64,000 nt of DNA from Arthrobacter sp. Soc17.1.1.1 (GTDB lineage: Bacteria; Actinomycetota; Actinomycetes; Actinomycetales; Micrococcaceae). The stretch spans positions 2,294,001 to 2,358,000 of the forward strand of contig NZ_JBAJII010000001.1 in the NCBI RefSeq assembly GCF_036867195.1, given 5' to 3'. Shown one piece after another: positions 37,866 to 47,726 of this stretch; positions within the stretch are counted from its first letter, which is position 1; each line of letters opens with the position of its first letter. The notes beneath the pieces were generated by a model. The model was given only the letters and a program-made list of their open reading frames with translations. It did not search any database and was not told the origin of the DNA. A program made the translations under genes and the position numbers.

Positions 37866-38225
37866 ATGACCGTGAACCACAAGTTGCGGGTGGCCATCCG
37901 CCTCGACCTCGACCTGCGGTGGGCGCGCGTGGAGATCCGTGGCTGCCTCACGGAGGAGAACTGCCCGGCCCTCGTGGTCGTCGTCGAACGCAGCCGCCGC
38001 ATCCTGCGGGTGCCGACGATCGTGATCGACGCGGGCAGGGCCCAGCACGTCGAACGCGAAGGGCTGGACGCCCTGACCATCTCCGGGATCCTCGCGCCGG
38101 CCGCACCCGGTTCCCACGGGCAGACCGGCGCGTCGTCCTCCTGCTCGCTGGTCGTGCCGGATGTCCTGCCGGACTGCCCCGCCCACGCCCCGCGCCCGCA
38201 CGGCAGCCACCGGGTCCTCCTATGA
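37866..38225 (+). CDS. Small STAS-like protein
   Basis: 119 aa. The order of elements (RVAIRLDLDLRWARVEIRGCL, ALVVVVERSRRI, VPTIVIDAGRAQHVEREGLDAL) resembles a STAS/anti-sigma-factor-antagonist fold, but the phospho-acceptor Ser position is not clear, so this is tentative. The last 40 residues are Pro/Ser/His-rich and look non-conserved. ATG after GGAAGA. It precedes the oxidase gene by 70 bases. Confidence 0.55.
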   Translation: MTVNHKLRVAIRLDLDLRWARVEIRGCLTEENCPALVVVVERSRRILRVPTIVIDAGRAQHVEREGLDALTISGILAPAAPGSHGQTGASSSCSLVVPDVLPDCPAHAPRPHGSHRVLL

Positions 38226-38295
38226 CCCGCTATGACCCGCGCCATCCCCGCGTCGGCCCCCGCCACCCCGACCCCGACCCCGCCCGGAGCGCACC

Positions 38296-40047
38296 GTGAC
38301 CGCTGAATACGCAGATTCGACCCTGGCGGCGAAGCCCGCCGCCAGTCCCGCCACCCGGTCGAGGGGGCGGATCGTGGTGGAGTGGATCACCACCACGGAC
38401 CACAAGACCATCGGCTACCTGTACATCATCACGTCGTTCGTGTGGTTCTGCCTGAGCGGGGTCGAGGCCCTGCTCATCCGCGCGGAACTCTTCGAGCCCG
38501 GCATGCAGATCCTGCAGACCAAGGAGCAGTACAACCAGCTCTTCACGATGCACGGCACGATCATGCTGCTCCTCTTCGCGACCCCCCTGTTCGCGGGCTT
38601 CGCGAACGTCATCATGCCCCTGCAGATCGGCGCACCCGACGTCGCCTTCCCCCGGCTGAACGCCCTCGCCTACTGGTTCTACCTCTTCGGCGGCATGATC
38701 GTGGGCCTTGGCATCTTCACCCCGCAGGGCAGCGCAGGGTTCGGCTGGACCGCCTACCCGCCCCTGTCGAACGTGAGCTTCTCCCCCAGCATCGGCGGAG
38801 ACCTGTGGGTGTTCGGGCTCACCCTCACCGGGTTCGGCACCATCCTCGGCGCCGTCAACTTCATCACCACGATCATCTGCATGCGCGCCCCCGGCATGAC
38901 CATGTGGCGCATGCCGATCTTCACCTGGAACACCCTCGCGACGTCCGTGCTCGTCCTCATGGCCTTCCCCGTCCTCGCCGCCGCCCTCTTCGCCCTCGGC
39001 GCCGACCGCCGCTTCGGCGCCCACATCTTCGACCCCGAGAACGGCGGGCCCATCCTGTGGCAGCACCTCTTCTGGTTCTTCGGCCACCCCGAGGTCTACA
39101 TCATCGCGCTGCCGTTCTTCGGCATCGTCTCGGAGATCTTCCCGGTCTTCAGCCGCAAGCCGATCTTCGGCTACAAGGGGCTCGTCTACGCCACCTGGGC
39201 GATCGTCGCCTACTCCGTGACGGTGTGGGCGCACCACATGTACGTCACCGGCGCGGTGCTCCTGCCGTTCTTCGCCCTCATGACCATGCTCATCGCGGTA
39301 CCCACGGGCGTGAAGTTCTTCAACTGGATCGGCACCATGTGGCGCGGCTCGCTCACGTTCGAGACGCCCATGCTGTGGAGCCTGGGCTTCCTCGTGACGT
39401 TCCTCTTCGGCGGCCTCACCGGCGTCATCCTGGCCTCGCCGCCACTGGACTTCCACGTCTCGGACACCTACTTCGTGGTGGCGCACTTCCACTACGTGGT
39501 CTTCGGGACCGTGGTCTTCGCGATGTTCGCCGGCTTCTACTTCTGGTGGCCGAAGTTCACCGGCACCATGCTCAACGAGCGGTGGGGCAAGATCCATTTC
39601 TGGATGCTGTTCCTCGGCTTCCACGCCACGTTCCTCATCCAGCACTGGCTGGGCGTCAACGGGATGCCGCGCCGGTACGCGGACTACCTGCCCGAGGACG
39701 GGTTCACCGGCATGCACCAGTTCTCCACCATCGGGTCCTTCCTCCTGGGCGCCTCCGTCATCCCGTTCTTCTGGAACGTCTACATCACCTGGCGGAAGGG
39801 CAAGAAGGTCGACGTCGATGACCCGTGGGGCTTCGGCGCCTCGCTCGAGTGGGCGACATCCTGCCCGCCACCGCGCCACAACTTCATCTCCATCCCCCGC
39901 ATCCGCTCCGAGCGGCCCGCGCTGGACCTGCACCACCCCGAGCTCATGGCCCGCTTCAACGAGACCAGCCACTCCCCCGCGAGCGCGGCCCTCGGTGCCG
40001 CGGACATGGGCGAGCGGGATCCACGCCAGCCGGATCCCAAGAACTAG
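38296..40047 (+). CDS. ctaD: Cytochrome c oxidase subunit I (aa3-type), solitary copy
   Basis: 583 aa with 12 membrane segments. Haem and copper ligands are in [18 protein letters not shown] (CuB His with the cross-linked Tyr), WAHHMYVTG (two CuB His) and [10 protein letters not shown]. It reduces O2 and pumps protons. GTG start with no strong ribosome binding site. No ctaC, ctaE or qcr genes are nearby, so this is probably a second CtaD that uses partners encoded elsewhere. The short CCCGACCCC-rich stretch before the start is coding-like noise. Confidence 0.93.
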   Translation: MTAEYADSTLAAKPAASPATRSRGRIVVEWITTTDHKTIGYLYIITSFVWFCLSGVEALLIRAELFEPGMQILQTKEQYNQLFTMHGTIMLLLFATPLFAGFANVIMPLQIGAPDVAFPRLNALAYWFYLFGGMIVGLGIFTPQGSAGFGWTAYPPLSNVSFSPSIGGDLWVFGLTLTGFGTILGAVNFITTIICMRAPGMTMWRMPIFTWNTLATSVLVLMAFPVLAAALFALGADRRFGAHIFDPENGGPILWQHLFWFFGHPEVYIIALPFFGIVSEIFPVFSRKPIFGYKGLVYATWAIVAYSVTVWAHHMYVTGAVLLPFFALMTMLIAVPTGVKFFNWIGTMWRGSLTFETPMLWSLGFLVTFLFGGLTGVILASPPLDFHVSDTYFVVAHFHYVVFGTVVFAMFAGFYFWWPKFTGTMLNERWGKIHFWMLFLGFHATFLIQHWLGVNGMPRRYADYLPEDGFTGMHQFSTIGSFLLGASVIPFFWNVYITWRKGKKVDVDDPWGFGASLEWATSCPPPRHNFISIPRIRSERPALDLHHPELMARFNETSHSPASAALGAADMGERDPRQPDPKN

Positions 40048-40207
40048 GCCGGCCGCGCAGCCGGGCGGTGGCCCATCCGGGAGCGCGTCGCACGCGAAGT
40101 ACGTGGACGGCGCAGGCCCGGGCCGCGACGGTACCCTGTGAGGGGAGCATCTCGTCGGCCCGGCGAGGCTGCCGCGAGCGCGGGACACGACACGGAGGAG
40201 GCATCGG

Positions 40208-40804
40208 ATGGCTGCAGCGCTGCCCTATGTCCGGTCCGTCGGCCTCGTGGCGCTGATCCTCTCCGTCTCCTCCGCCTCCCACGTCCTCGCGGCAGGGCAC
40301 CTCCCCGCGCCGGGCGTGCTGCTGCTGATCGGCGTGCTGCTGCTCGTCCCGATGGTGCAGCTCACCCGGGGTCCGGTCTCGTTCCGCTCCGGGCTCCTGA
40401 CGATGGGTGCCGGGCAGGTCCTGCTGCACACCGTGTTCGGGATGACGGCGGTCCCCGCCGTCTGCCGGAGCTCGTCGGCGATGCCCGGACACCATGCCGC
40501 GTTCGAGCTCGCCTGCTCGCCGGCCGTCCAGGAGCAGATGGGGGCTGCGTCCGCCGGCCCCGTCATGGTCCTGCTGCACGCCCTGGCCACCGTGGTCCTC
40601 GCCGTCGCGGTCTCCCGCAGCGAGCAGGCCCTGGCCCTCCTCCGTGCCTGGCTCCTGCCCCTGCTCGTGCGCCCCGTGCCCGCTCCCCTCGCCCCCGTGC
40701 GGCGCGGGCCCGTGCTGGACGGTCCGCCGCCCGTCGCACCGCTGTCCGTCCATGCCGCCGTACCGAGCCTGCGGGGGCCGCCGGTGATCGCGCTGCCCGC
40801 CTGA
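40208..40804 (+). CDS. Small membrane protein, unknown function
   Basis: 198 aa. Four hydrophobic segments can be read (about residues 8-28, 35-52, 62-82 and 115-138), then a Pro/Val-rich cytoplasmic or external tail. Two Cys (CRSSSAMPG, LACSPAV) and His residues lie in the middle loop, which might matter given the YcnI neighbour. No family recognised. ATG after GGAGG. Confidence 0.65.
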   Translation: MAAALPYVRSVGLVALILSVSSASHVLAAGHLPAPGVLLLIGVLLLVPMVQLTRGPVSFRSGLLTMGAGQVLLHTVFGMTAVPAVCRSSSAMPGHHAAFELACSPAVQEQMGAASAGPVMVLLHALATVVLAVAVSRSEQALALLRAWLLPLLVRPVPAPLAPVRRGPVLDGPPPVAPLSVHAAVPSLRGPPVIALPA

Positions 40805-40916
40805 CCGGATCCGCGAGGAACCGGGCCGGGCCGGCTTTCCCGATGACCCCGATTCCCCGCTGCTCCGCCACCTGCCGCCACTGCGGCCCGGAGCGCACTT
40901 CCCGAAAGGCACTTCC

Positions 40917-41663
40917 ATGACGTCCTCTTCCAGGCGCACCCTCACCGGCGCCGTCGCCCTGACCACCGCCGGCTTCATGGCGCTCGGCCTCGGCGCCGCC
41001 AGCGCCCACGTCACCGTCTCCCCCGCCTCCACCACGGAGAACGGGTACTCGCAGCTCACGTTCAGCGTCCCCAACGAATCCGAGAGCGCGGCCACGAACA
41101 AGCTCGAGGTGCAGCTCCCCACCGAGCAGCCGTTCACCTCCGTCCGGGTCAAGCCGGTCGAGGGCTGGACGGCCGAGGTGGTCACCGGCGCCCTGCCGGC
41201 GCCCGTCACCACGGACGACGGCGCGACGCTCACGGAGGCGCCACTGTCCGTCGTGTGGACGGCCGAGGCCGGCGCGGAGATCTCGCAGCAGGAGTACCAG
41301 ACGTTCTCGATCTCGGTCGGGCGCCTGCCCGAGGCCGGGTCCACCGTGCTGCTGCCGGCCACGCAGTCCTACACCGACGGCGACGTCGTGGAGTGGAACC
41401 AGGAGGCCGAGGAGGGGGCGGAGGAGCCGGACAAGCCCGCGCCGTCGTTCGTGACCACCGTCGCGGCCGAGGGTGACGCCCACGGCGGCTCGCACACGGC
41501 CGCGGAGGGCGCGGAGACGCCCGAGGCGATCGACGCCGAGCAGACCGCGTCCAGCACGGACACGGCCTCCACCTCCCCGGTGGCGTGGATCGGCCTCGTC
41601 GCCGGCCTCCTCGGGCTCGCCGCGGGTGCGGTGGCGCTCGTCCGGACGCGCCGCACGGCGTAG
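40917..41663 (+). CDS. YcnI-type copper-binding membrane protein (DUF1775)
   Basis: 248 aa. A signal peptide ends in GAASA, so the mature protein starts with His31 (HVTVSPASTTENGYSQLTF). YcnI-family proteins use this N-terminal His in a mononuclear copper site. The DUF1775 domain covers about residues 31-165, with SVRVKPVEGWTAEV and FSISVGRLPEAG. An acidic linker and a C-terminal membrane anchor (VAWIGLVAGLLGLAAGAVALV, RTRR) follow. Probably a copper chaperone or sensor for extracytoplasmic copper, plausibly related to the oxidase gene upstream. Confidence 0.87.
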   Translation: MTSSSRRTLTGAVALTTAGFMALGLGAASAHVTVSPASTTENGYSQLTFSVPNESESAATNKLEVQLPTEQPFTSVRVKPVEGWTAEVVTGALPAPVTTDDGATLTEAPLSVVWTAEAGAEISQQEYQTFSISVGRLPEAGSTVLLPATQSYTDGDVVEWNQEAEEGAEEPDKPAPSFVTTVAAEGDAHGGSHTAAEGAETPEAIDAEQTASSTDTASTSPVAWIGLVAGLLGLAAGAVALVRTRRTA

Positions 41664-41671
41664 TCCCCCTC

Positions 41672-41710
41672 CAGGGCGCGGTGCCGGCAGCGCGCCGGCA
41701 CCGCGCCCTG
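41672..41710. terminator. 17-bp bidirectional terminator hairpin
   Basis: Arms 41672-41688 and 41694-41710 are fully complementary (core GGTGCCGGC/GCCGGCACC) around a five-base loop. It lies between the convergent ycnI-like gene and rsmD, with no T-run on either side. Confidence 0.8.
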
Positions 41711-41766
41711 CGCGTCGGCGGCGGGTACGCCTGGCCGCCGGCGCGCAGGACGTGCCGGGGGCAGGG

Positions 41767-42339
41767 TCAGTCGACGGCCGGCTCCAGGAACCAGAGGCGC
41801 GTCTCCCCGTACTTCTTGTCGGAGAACCGCTCCAGCCACGCGGGCCATGCCGGTTCCGGTGAGCGGGCGGAGCGCTCGACGACGACGACGGCCCCCTCGG
41901 TGAGCCTCGTCTCGAGGGCCGCCAGGACGGAGAGGACACCGTCCTCCCGCACCGTGTACGGCGGGTCCATGAGCACCAGGTCCCACCTGACGTCGGGGGC
42001 GACGCGTTCGAGGTAGGTCTCCACCCTGGTCCGGTGCACGCGCACCGCCGTCCAGCCGAGCACGCGGTTCACGAGGTCGGCGTTGCGCTGGGCGACGGCG
42101 GCCGCCCGGTCGACCGATTCGACGAGGTCCACCGACGCGGCGCCCCGGCTCGCACTCTCGACGCCGAGCGAACCGGAGCCGGCGTAGAGGTCCAGCACGT
42201 GCGCGCCGTGCACCACGTTGTAGGACTCGAGACTGGAGAACAGGGCTTCCTTCACGCGGTCGGTCGTGGGACGCGTGCCGTTCCCATCGACGCTGGTGAG
42301 GGTGGAGCCGCCCGCGGCCCCGGAGATGATGCGCGTCAT
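41767..42339 (-). CDS. rsmD: 16S rRNA (guanine966-N2)-methyltransferase
   Basis: 190 aa. The N-terminus TRIISGAAGGSTL and RPTTDRVKEALFSSL are RsmD hallmarks; the SAM loop is VLDLYAGSGSLGVES and the catalytic motif LVLMDPPYT. It methylates 16S rRNA during 30S assembly. ATG at 42339. Normally followed by coaD, which is missing at this end. Upstream lies modC. Confidence 0.95.
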   Translation of the reverse strand: MTRIISGAAGGSTLTSVDGNGTRPTTDRVKEALFSSLESYNVVHGAHVLDLYAGSGSLGVESASRGAASVDLVESVDRAAAVAQRNADLVNRVLGWTAVRVHRTRVETYLERVAPDVRWDLVLMDPPYTVREDGVLSVLAALETRLTEGAVVVVERSARSPEPAWPAWLERFSDKKYGETRLWFLEPAVD

Positions 42340-42383
42340 GCTGTCGACTCTAGCGTCCGCTCTGGGTCGCGCCGACCGCCCGC

Positions 42384-43427
42384 CTAGAGCGCGTAGATGC
42401 TTGCGTCCTCGTGCCGGAAGCCGACGAACAGCGGCACGCCCGGCATGATGCCGAGGGCCACGACGTCCGCCGGCGGGATGTCCGCCGCCAGGCCCGCGGC
42501 GTGCACGCGCACCAGGTCGCCGCGGTGCTCGACGTCGTCGACCTCCGCTCGGATACGGCTCGTACCCGGCGGAGCGTCCGGGCTCCGCGACACCGTCACG
42601 CTGCCCGGACGCACCGTCAGTGCGAGCCGGCGGTCCGCCGGGAGCGGCGCGACCGACGGCACCTCGAGTCCGTTGTCCGCCGTGAACCCCCGCGTCGTGG
42701 CGTGCCCGTGCACGAGGTTCAGGCCCGCCAGGCGCGCACCGAACGCCGTGACGGGCCGCGTGAGGACCTCCGCGGTGGCACCGGACTCGACGATCCTGCC
42801 GCCGTCGAGGATGAGGACGCGGTCCGCGAGGAGGAAGGCGTCGAGCGGGTCGTGCGTGACGATCACGGCCGAGCGGTCCCGGAGCACCTCGCGGAGCAGG
42901 GTGCGGACGGCGGGCGCGACGGCGACGTCGAGGGCCGCGAGCGGTTCGTCGAGCAGCAACAGCGCCGGATCGGCGGCGAGTGCGCGCGCGATCGCGACGC
43001 GCTGGGCCTGGCCTCCCGACAGCTCGGCGGGCCTGCGTCGGGCGAGGTCCTCCGCGCCGACGCGTCCGAGCCAGTCTCCGGCCCCGGCCCGGGCCGCGGC
43101 CCGGTGCTCGCCGCGGCTCCGCGGGCCGAACGCGACGTTCTCGAGGGCCGTGAGGTGCGGGAACAGGAGCGCCTCCTGCGCCAGCAGCGCCACCCCGCGG
43201 TGCCGGGGCTCCGTGACCAGGCGGCGCCCGGCGCCGACGTCGAAGAGGACGGCGCCGTCCAGGGTGGCCCGACCGGACGTCGGGGCGAGCAGGCCCGCGA
43301 GCAGGTTCAGCAGCGTCGACTTCCCGGCGCCGTTGGGCCCGAGGACGGCGAGGGTCTCCCCCGGCGCGAGCTCGAACGAGACGTCGAAGCCCCGCGCGGC
43401 GAGGCTCGCCGCGAACGTGAGGCCCAT
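42384..43427 (-). CDS. modC: Molybdate ABC transporter ATP-binding protein
   Basis: 347 aa ATPase. Walker A GPNGAGKST, Q-loop ALLAQEALLFPHLTA, signature LSGGQAQRVAIARAL, Walker B LLLLDEPLAALD and H-loop IVTHDPLDAFLLADR are all intact. The last 110 residues are a TOBE/Mop-like regulatory domain. ATG overlaps the modB stop (TGATG). Last gene of the mop-modA-modB-modC unit. Confidence 0.94.
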   Translation of the reverse strand: MGLTFAASLAARGFDVSFELAPGETLAVLGPNGAGKSTLLNLLAGLLAPTSGRATLDGAVLFDVGAGRRLVTEPRHRGVALLAQEALLFPHLTALENVAFGPRSRGEHRAAARAGAGDWLGRVGAEDLARRRPAELSGGQAQRVAIARALAADPALLLLDEPLAALDVAVAPAVRTLLREVLRDRSAVIVTHDPLDAFLLADRVLILDGGRIVESGATAEVLTRPVTAFGARLAGLNLVHGHATTRGFTADNGLEVPSVAPLPADRRLALTVRPGSVTVSRSPDAPPGTSRIRAEVDDVEHRGDLVRVHAAGLAADIPPADVVALGIMPGVPLFVGFRHEDASIYAL

Positions 43428-44272
43428 CAGCGGACGCCCTGCACGGGGCGGGATGATGCGGGGGTACCGCTCCCGAGCGGCCGCACGCGGTGTGCGACGC
43501 CGACGACGGCGACGGCCACCACGACGAGGATGAGCGAGAGGGCGACGGCGGCGTCCGGGTCGGTCTCGCGCTGCAGGTAGACCTCGAGCGGGAGGGTCCT
43601 CGTGGTGCCCTGGAGGCTGCCGGCGAAGGTCAGCGTGGCCCCGAACTCACCGAGGGCCCGCGCGAAGGAGAGGACGGCGCCGGAGACGAGCGCCGGCAGC
43701 ACCAGGGGCAGGGTGATGCGGCGCAGGACCGTCCAGCGCCCGGCGCCGAGGGTCGCGCCGACGGCCTCGTAGCGCGTGCCGACAGACCGCAGGGCGCCCT
43801 CGAGGCTGAGCACGAGGAACGGCAGGGCGACGAAGGCCTGCGCCATCACCACGGCCGCGGTCGAGAACGCGATGTCGACACCCGCCGCGCTGAGGCTGCT
43901 ACCGAGCAGGCCGCGCCGCCCGAAGGTGTAGAGCAGGGCGATCCCGCCGACCACCGGCGGCAGGACCAGCGGCAGGAGGACCAGCGAGCGCACGAGCCGC
44001 TGGCCTCGGAACGCCGTGCGGGCGAGGACGAGGGCCATGGGGACACCGACGAGGACGCACAGCCCCGTCGCGGCGAGCGAGGTCCGCAGGCTGAGCAGCA
44101 GCGCCGCCTGCGCGCTGTCCGAGGTGACGAGGGGGACGAAGCGCGGCCAGTCGACGCGCAGCGCCAGGGCGACGACGGGCAGCACCACGAACAGGCCGCC
44201 GACCGCCGCGAGCGCCACCACCCACCGCGGGAGCAGCCCGGCGTTCACGGCGGGAGCGGCGTCAGGGCGCAC
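43427..44272 (-). CDS. modB: Molybdate ABC transporter permease
   Basis: 281 aa with six predicted membrane segments. The inner-membrane permease motif [25 protein letters not shown] (EAA loop) contacts Mod[15 protein letters not shown] is typical of ModB. GTG start overlaps the end of modA by 11 bases. Confidence 0.94.
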   Translation of the reverse strand: MRPDAAPAVNAGLLPRWVVALAAVGGLFVVLPVVALALRVDWPRFVPLVTSDSAQAALLLSLRTSLAATGLCVLVGVPMALVLARTAFRGQRLVRSLVLLPLVLPPVVGGIALLYTFGRRGLLGSSLSAAGVDIAFSTAAVVMAQAFVALPFLVLSLEGALRSVGTRYEAVGATLGAGRWTVLRRITLPLVLPALVSGAVLSFARALGEFGATLTFAGSLQGTTRTLPLEVYLQRETDPDAAVALSLILVVVAVAVVGVAHRVRPLGSGTPASSRPVQGVR

Positions 44273-45047
44273 CGAAACCCGCCGCCCCGAGCACGGCCCG
44301 TCCGGAGGGGCCGGAGGCGAACGCCACGAACTCCCGCGCCGTCGCGGCCTCGGCGCTGTCGGTCAGCGCCGCGATGGGGTAGGTGTTCCGGATGCCGGCC
44401 GCCTCCGGCACGTCGATGCCGCGGACCGCGTCTCCTGCCGCCCGCACGTCCGTGACGTAGACGAGGCCTGCGTCCGCCTCGCCCGAGGTGACCTTGCCCA
44501 GGACGTCGGTCACCGACGATTCCTCGCTGACGGGCGCCAGGTCCACGCCGGCGGCCCGCTCGAGGTCCGCCGCGGCCGCACCGCAGGGGACCTGCGCCGC
44601 GCACAGGACGGTCTTCACGCCGGGCTTCGCGGCATCCGCGAGCGAGGTGATGCCGGCGGGGTTGTCCGGCGGGACCGCCAGCTGGAGCGTGTTGGTGGCG
44701 ATGTCCACCGGCTCCCCCGCGACCAGGCCCGCGTCCACCACCCTGGCCATGTTCCTGGCGTCCGCGCTCGCGAACACGTCCGCCGGCGCCCCCTCGGTGA
44801 TCTGCGTGACGAGGTCGGACGAGCCCGCGACGTTCAGGACGACCTCCGTGCCGGGGTACGCCTGTTCGAACGCGCCGGCGAGCTCCGTGAAAGCGTCCTT
44901 CAGCGAGGCGGCGGCGAAGACCGTGATGCTGCCGTCGACCGCGCCGCCGGCCGCGGGTGCGGCGGGATCGGGCGTGGTCCCGCAGGCGGTCACGGCGGCC
45001 AGCAGGACGACGGCTGCGGCGAGGCCGGACCGGTGGTTCGAGGGCAT
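44262..45047 (-). CDS. modA: Molybdate-binding lipoprotein ModA
   Basis: 261 aa periplasmic-binding-type protein. The lipobox is VTAC after a hydrophobic stretch, so it should be membrane-anchored outside the cell. Ligand contacts typical of ModA are seen in [30 protein letters not shown] and the C-terminal [17 protein letters not shown] after GGAAGG, two bases from the stop of the Mop/HTH gene. Confidence 0.94.
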   Translation of the reverse strand: MPSNHRSGLAAAVVLLAAVTACGTTPDPAAPAAGGAVDGSITVFAAASLKDAFTELAGAFEQAYPGTEVVLNVAGSSDLVTQITEGAPADVFASADARNMARVVDAGLVAGEPVDIATNTLQLAVPPDNPAGITSLADAAKPGVKTVLCAAQVPCGAAAADLERAAGVDLAPVSEESSVTDVLGKVTSGEADAGLVYVTDVRAAGDAVRGIDVPEAAGIRNTYPIAALTDSAEAATAREFVAFASGPSGRAVLGAAGFGAP

Positions 45048-45049
45048 GG

Positions 45050-45454
45050 TCAGGCCTTCCCGGCGGGCGTCTCGATGATGACGGTGGTGGCCTTGACGAC
45101 GGCGATCGCGACGGATCCCGGCTCCAGGCCGAGATCGCGCACCGCCTCGCTGCTCATGAGGGACACCACGCGGTGGGGTCCGCACTGGAGCTCCACCTGC
45201 GCCATGACCGTGTCCTGGACGATGTCGGTGACGATGCCGACGAACCGGTTGCGGGCGGACCGGCCGATGTCCGACGGGTCGCCGGGCAGGACGGCGTTGC
45301 GCTGCGCGAGCCGGGCGAGTTCGAGCGCATCGACGACGGCCCTGCCGGCCGCGTCCCTGCTGCTGCCGAGGACACCCGCGTCGATCCACCGGCGCACGGT
45401 GTCATCGCTGACCGCGAGGAAGCGCGCGGCCTCCCCTATCCGTAGTTGCGTCAT
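45050..45454 (-). CDS. HTH-Mop protein, putative molybdate-responsive regulator
   Basis: 134 aa. An N-terminal MerR/excisionase-type helix-turn-helix (LRIGEAARFLAVSDDTVRRWIDAGVL) is joined to one Mop (TOBE) domain from about residue 66 (SARNRFVGIVTDIVQDTVMAQVELQCGPHRVVSLMS). Mop domains bind molybdate as multimers. It is first in the mod operon, so an autoregulatory ModE-like function is likely (inference). Directly upstream of its ATG is an inverted repeat (45457-45473). Confidence 0.88.
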   Translation of the reverse strand: MTQLRIGEAARFLAVSDDTVRRWIDAGVLGSSRDAAGRAVVDALELARLAQRNAVLPGDPSDIGRSARNRFVGIVTDIVQDTVMAQVELQCGPHRVVSLMSSEAVRDLGLEPGSVAIAVVKATTVIIETPAGKA

Positions 45455-45456
45455 GA

Positions 45457-45473
45457 AGGAGATGCTATCTCCT
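45457..45473. promoter_or_regulatory. Inverted repeat AGGAGAT-gct-ATCTCCT
   Basis: A perfect 7-bp inverted repeat with a three-base spacer, three bases from the start codon of the HTH-Mop gene and 18 bases after the recG stop. It includes the ribosome binding site of that gene (AGGAGAT). It may be an operator for the HTH-Mop protein, or an RNA hairpin that hides the ribosome binding site. Confidence 0.5.
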
Positions 45474-45491
45474 CATCCGCGGAGGAAGACG

Positions 45492-47726
45492 CTAACCCTT
45501 CTCGAGGAAGGCTTCCTTCTCGGGGTTGAGATACAGCTCGATGGCGAGCGCGAGCCCCGGGTAGTCGTGCAGGTCCGGGTCCGCCGCGACGATGTCCTGG
45601 GCGTCGGCGCGGGCCTTCTCGATGACCTTGCCGTGCTGGGTGATCTTCAGGAAGCGCAGGGCCGAACGGCCACCCGACTGCGAGGCGCCGAGGATGTTCC
45701 CCTCGCGGCGGAGTTCCAGGTCCTTCTGGGACAGCTCGAACCCGTCGGTGGTGGCGGCGACGGCGGACAGGCGCTCCCGGCTCGGGTGCTCGGGATCGAG
45801 CTTCGTCACGAGGAGGCACGTGCCGGCGTGCCCGCCACGGCCGATGCGGCCGCGCAGCTGGTGCAGCTGGGAGATGCCGAAGCGGTCCGCGTCCATGATG
45901 ACCATGAGCGTGGCGTTGGGGACGTCGACGCCCACCTCGATGACGGTCGTCGCGATGAGCAGCTGCACACTGCCGTCGGCGAAGCGCGCCATGACGTCGG
46001 CCTTGTCCTGAGGGTCCATGCGGCCGTGCAGCATGCCACTCGTCACACCCTCGAGCTGCGGGACGGCGGCGAGGGACTCGAAGAGCCCGACCACGCTCGT
46101 CAGCTCCTGCTGCCCGCCGGTCTTCCGGTCGGCCGGCGGCTCGCCGTAGAGCACCTCCGGCGCGTCCTCGTCGGACCGGCCGTCGTCGCCGATCTTCGGG
46201 CACACCACGTAGACCTGCCGGCCGGCGGCGATCTCCTCGCGCGCCCGGGACCAGATGCGGTCGATCCACGCCGGATGCTCGCTGAGGCCCACCTCGTGGG
46301 TGGCGATCGGCGAGCGTCCGGCGGGCAGCTCGGAGAGCGTCGAGGTCTCGAGGTCGCCGAACACCGTCATGGCCACGGTGCGCGGGATCGGCGTGGCCGT
46401 CATGACGAGCACGTGCGGGGACGTCCTGGCCTTGGTGCGCAGGGAGTCGCGCTGCTCCACGCCGAAGCGGTGCTGCTCGTCCACCACGATCAGGCCGAGG
46501 TCGAAGAACTCCACGTTGTCCGACAGGAGAGCATGGGTACCGATGACGATCCCCGCGTCGCCCGATGCGGCGTCGAGCAGCGACTTCTTCCGCTGCGCGG
46601 TCGACATGGAGCCGGTGAGCAGCACCACGCGCGTGCCGTCCAGCGCGCCACCGAGCATGCCGCCCTCGGCCAGCGGTCCGAGGGTCCGGGTGATCGACTG
46701 CAGGTGCTGCGCCGCCAGCACCTCGGTGGGCGCGAGCAGCGCGGCCTGGCCCCCGGCGTCGATGACCTGCAGCATGGCGCGCAGGGCCACCAGGGTCTTG
46801 CCGGAACCGACCTCGCCCTGGAGCAGGCGGTTCATGGGGTGGTCCCGTGCGAGGTCCTCCGCGAGGGTCCGGCCGACGTCGAGCTGCCCCTGCGTGAGGC
46901 TGAAGGGCAGCCGCGCGTCGAACTGGTCGAGGAGCCCGCCCTCGCTGGGCGGCCTCGCGGTCGCCTCCTCCCGGGCGGCGAGGGCGCGACGGCGGGCGAG
47001 GGCGGCCTGCAGCACGAAGGCCTCCTGGTACCGCAGGCGGTGCTGCGCCCGGTAGGTGTCCTCGATCTGCAGGGGACGGTGCACGAGTTCGTAGGCGGTG
47101 GCCAGGCCCATGAGCTTGTCGCGCCGGGCGATGGACGCCGGCACCGGGTCGTCGAGGTCCGAGAGCTGCAGCGTGTCGAGGACGGTGGCGACGGCCTTGG
47201 CGATCTTGTCGCTGTCGAGCTTCTCGACCGCCGGGTAGACCGGGATGGGCCGGTTGACGTCCTCGGGGTCGTCGCCCTCGTCCAGCAGGGCGTAGCGCGG
47301 GTTGGTGAGCGACAGCCTGCCGCGGTAGACCGTCACCTTCCCCGAGAACATCGCCCGGACGCCGGGCCGAAGGTCGCGTGCCGCCCCGAACCCGTTGAAG
47401 TAGGTCAGGCTCATGCCGCCGAGTCCGCCGTCGGCATCGGCGTCGTCGGTGATGGTGACCTCGAGCAGCATCCCCTTGCGGGTGTGCATCCTGCGTGAGT
47501 TGGCGGACTGCACGCGGGCGATCAGCGTGACCTCCTCGTCCACCGGGACCTCGGCGATGGGCGTCAGTTCACCCCGCTTGAGATAGGTGCGCGGGAAGTG
47601 GTTGAGCAGCTCGCCGACGGTGGTGATGCCGAAGTGCTTCGCGAGGAGCTTGGACACCGGCCCGAGGCGCTTCTCGAGCGGGGCGTCGAGCTCCGAGGCG
47701 GTGGCGCGCGCCGTGTCGGGCGTCAC
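45492..47726 (-). CDS. recG: ATP-dependent DNA helicase RecG
   Basis: 744 aa. RecG reverses stalled forks and processes branched DNA. The N-terminal wedge/OB region (residues about 1-230) is followed by helicase motifs: LLQGEVGSGKTLVA (I), APTEVLA (Ia), VVDEQHRFG (II), VMTATPIPRTVAMT (III), then VVCPKI, ATTVIEVGVDVPNATLMVI (V) and HQLRGRIGRGG (VI). The GTG start overlaps the upstream DAK2 gene stop (GTGA). The upstream frame is open but not conserved. Confidence 0.95.
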   Translation of the reverse strand: MTPDTARATASELDAPLEKRLGPVSKLLAKHFGITTVGELLNHFPRTYLKRGELTPIAEVPVDEEVTLIARVQSANSRRMHTRKGMLLEVTITDDADADGGLGGMSLTYFNGFGAARDLRPGVRAMFSGKVTVYRGRLSLTNPRYALLDEGDDPEDVNRPIPVYPAVEKLDSDKIAKAVATVLDTLQLSDLDDPVPASIARRDKLMGLATAYELVHRPLQIEDTYRAQHRLRYQEAFVLQAALARRRALAAREEATARPPSEGGLLDQFDARLPFSLTQGQLDVGRTLAEDLARDHPMNRLLQGEVGSGKTLVALRAMLQVIDAGGQAALLAPTEVLAAQHLQSITRTLGPLAEGGMLGGALDGTRVVLLTGSMSTAQRKKSLLDAASGDAGIVIGTHALLSDNVEFFDLGLIVVDEQHRFGVEQRDSLRTKARTSPHVLVMTATPIPRTVAMTVFGDLETSTLSELPAGRSPIATHEVGLSEHPAWIDRIWSRAREEIAAGRQVYVVCPKIGDDGRSDEDAPEVLYGEPPADRKTGGQQELTSVVGLFESLAAVPQLEGVTSGMLHGRMDPQDKADVMARFADGSVQLLIATTVIEVGVDVPNATLMVIMDADRFGISQLHQLRGRIGRGGHAGTCLLVTKLDPEHPSRERLSAVAATTDGFELSQKDLELRREGNILGASQSGGRSALRFLKITQHGKVIEKARADAQDIVAADPDLHDYPGLALAIELYLNPEKEAFLEKG

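Noticed and set aside
44016..47498. A 1160-codon plus-strand open frame opposite modB, modA, the HTH-Mop gene and recG
   Set aside because: It spans several convincingly coding minus-strand genes and has no recognisable domain.
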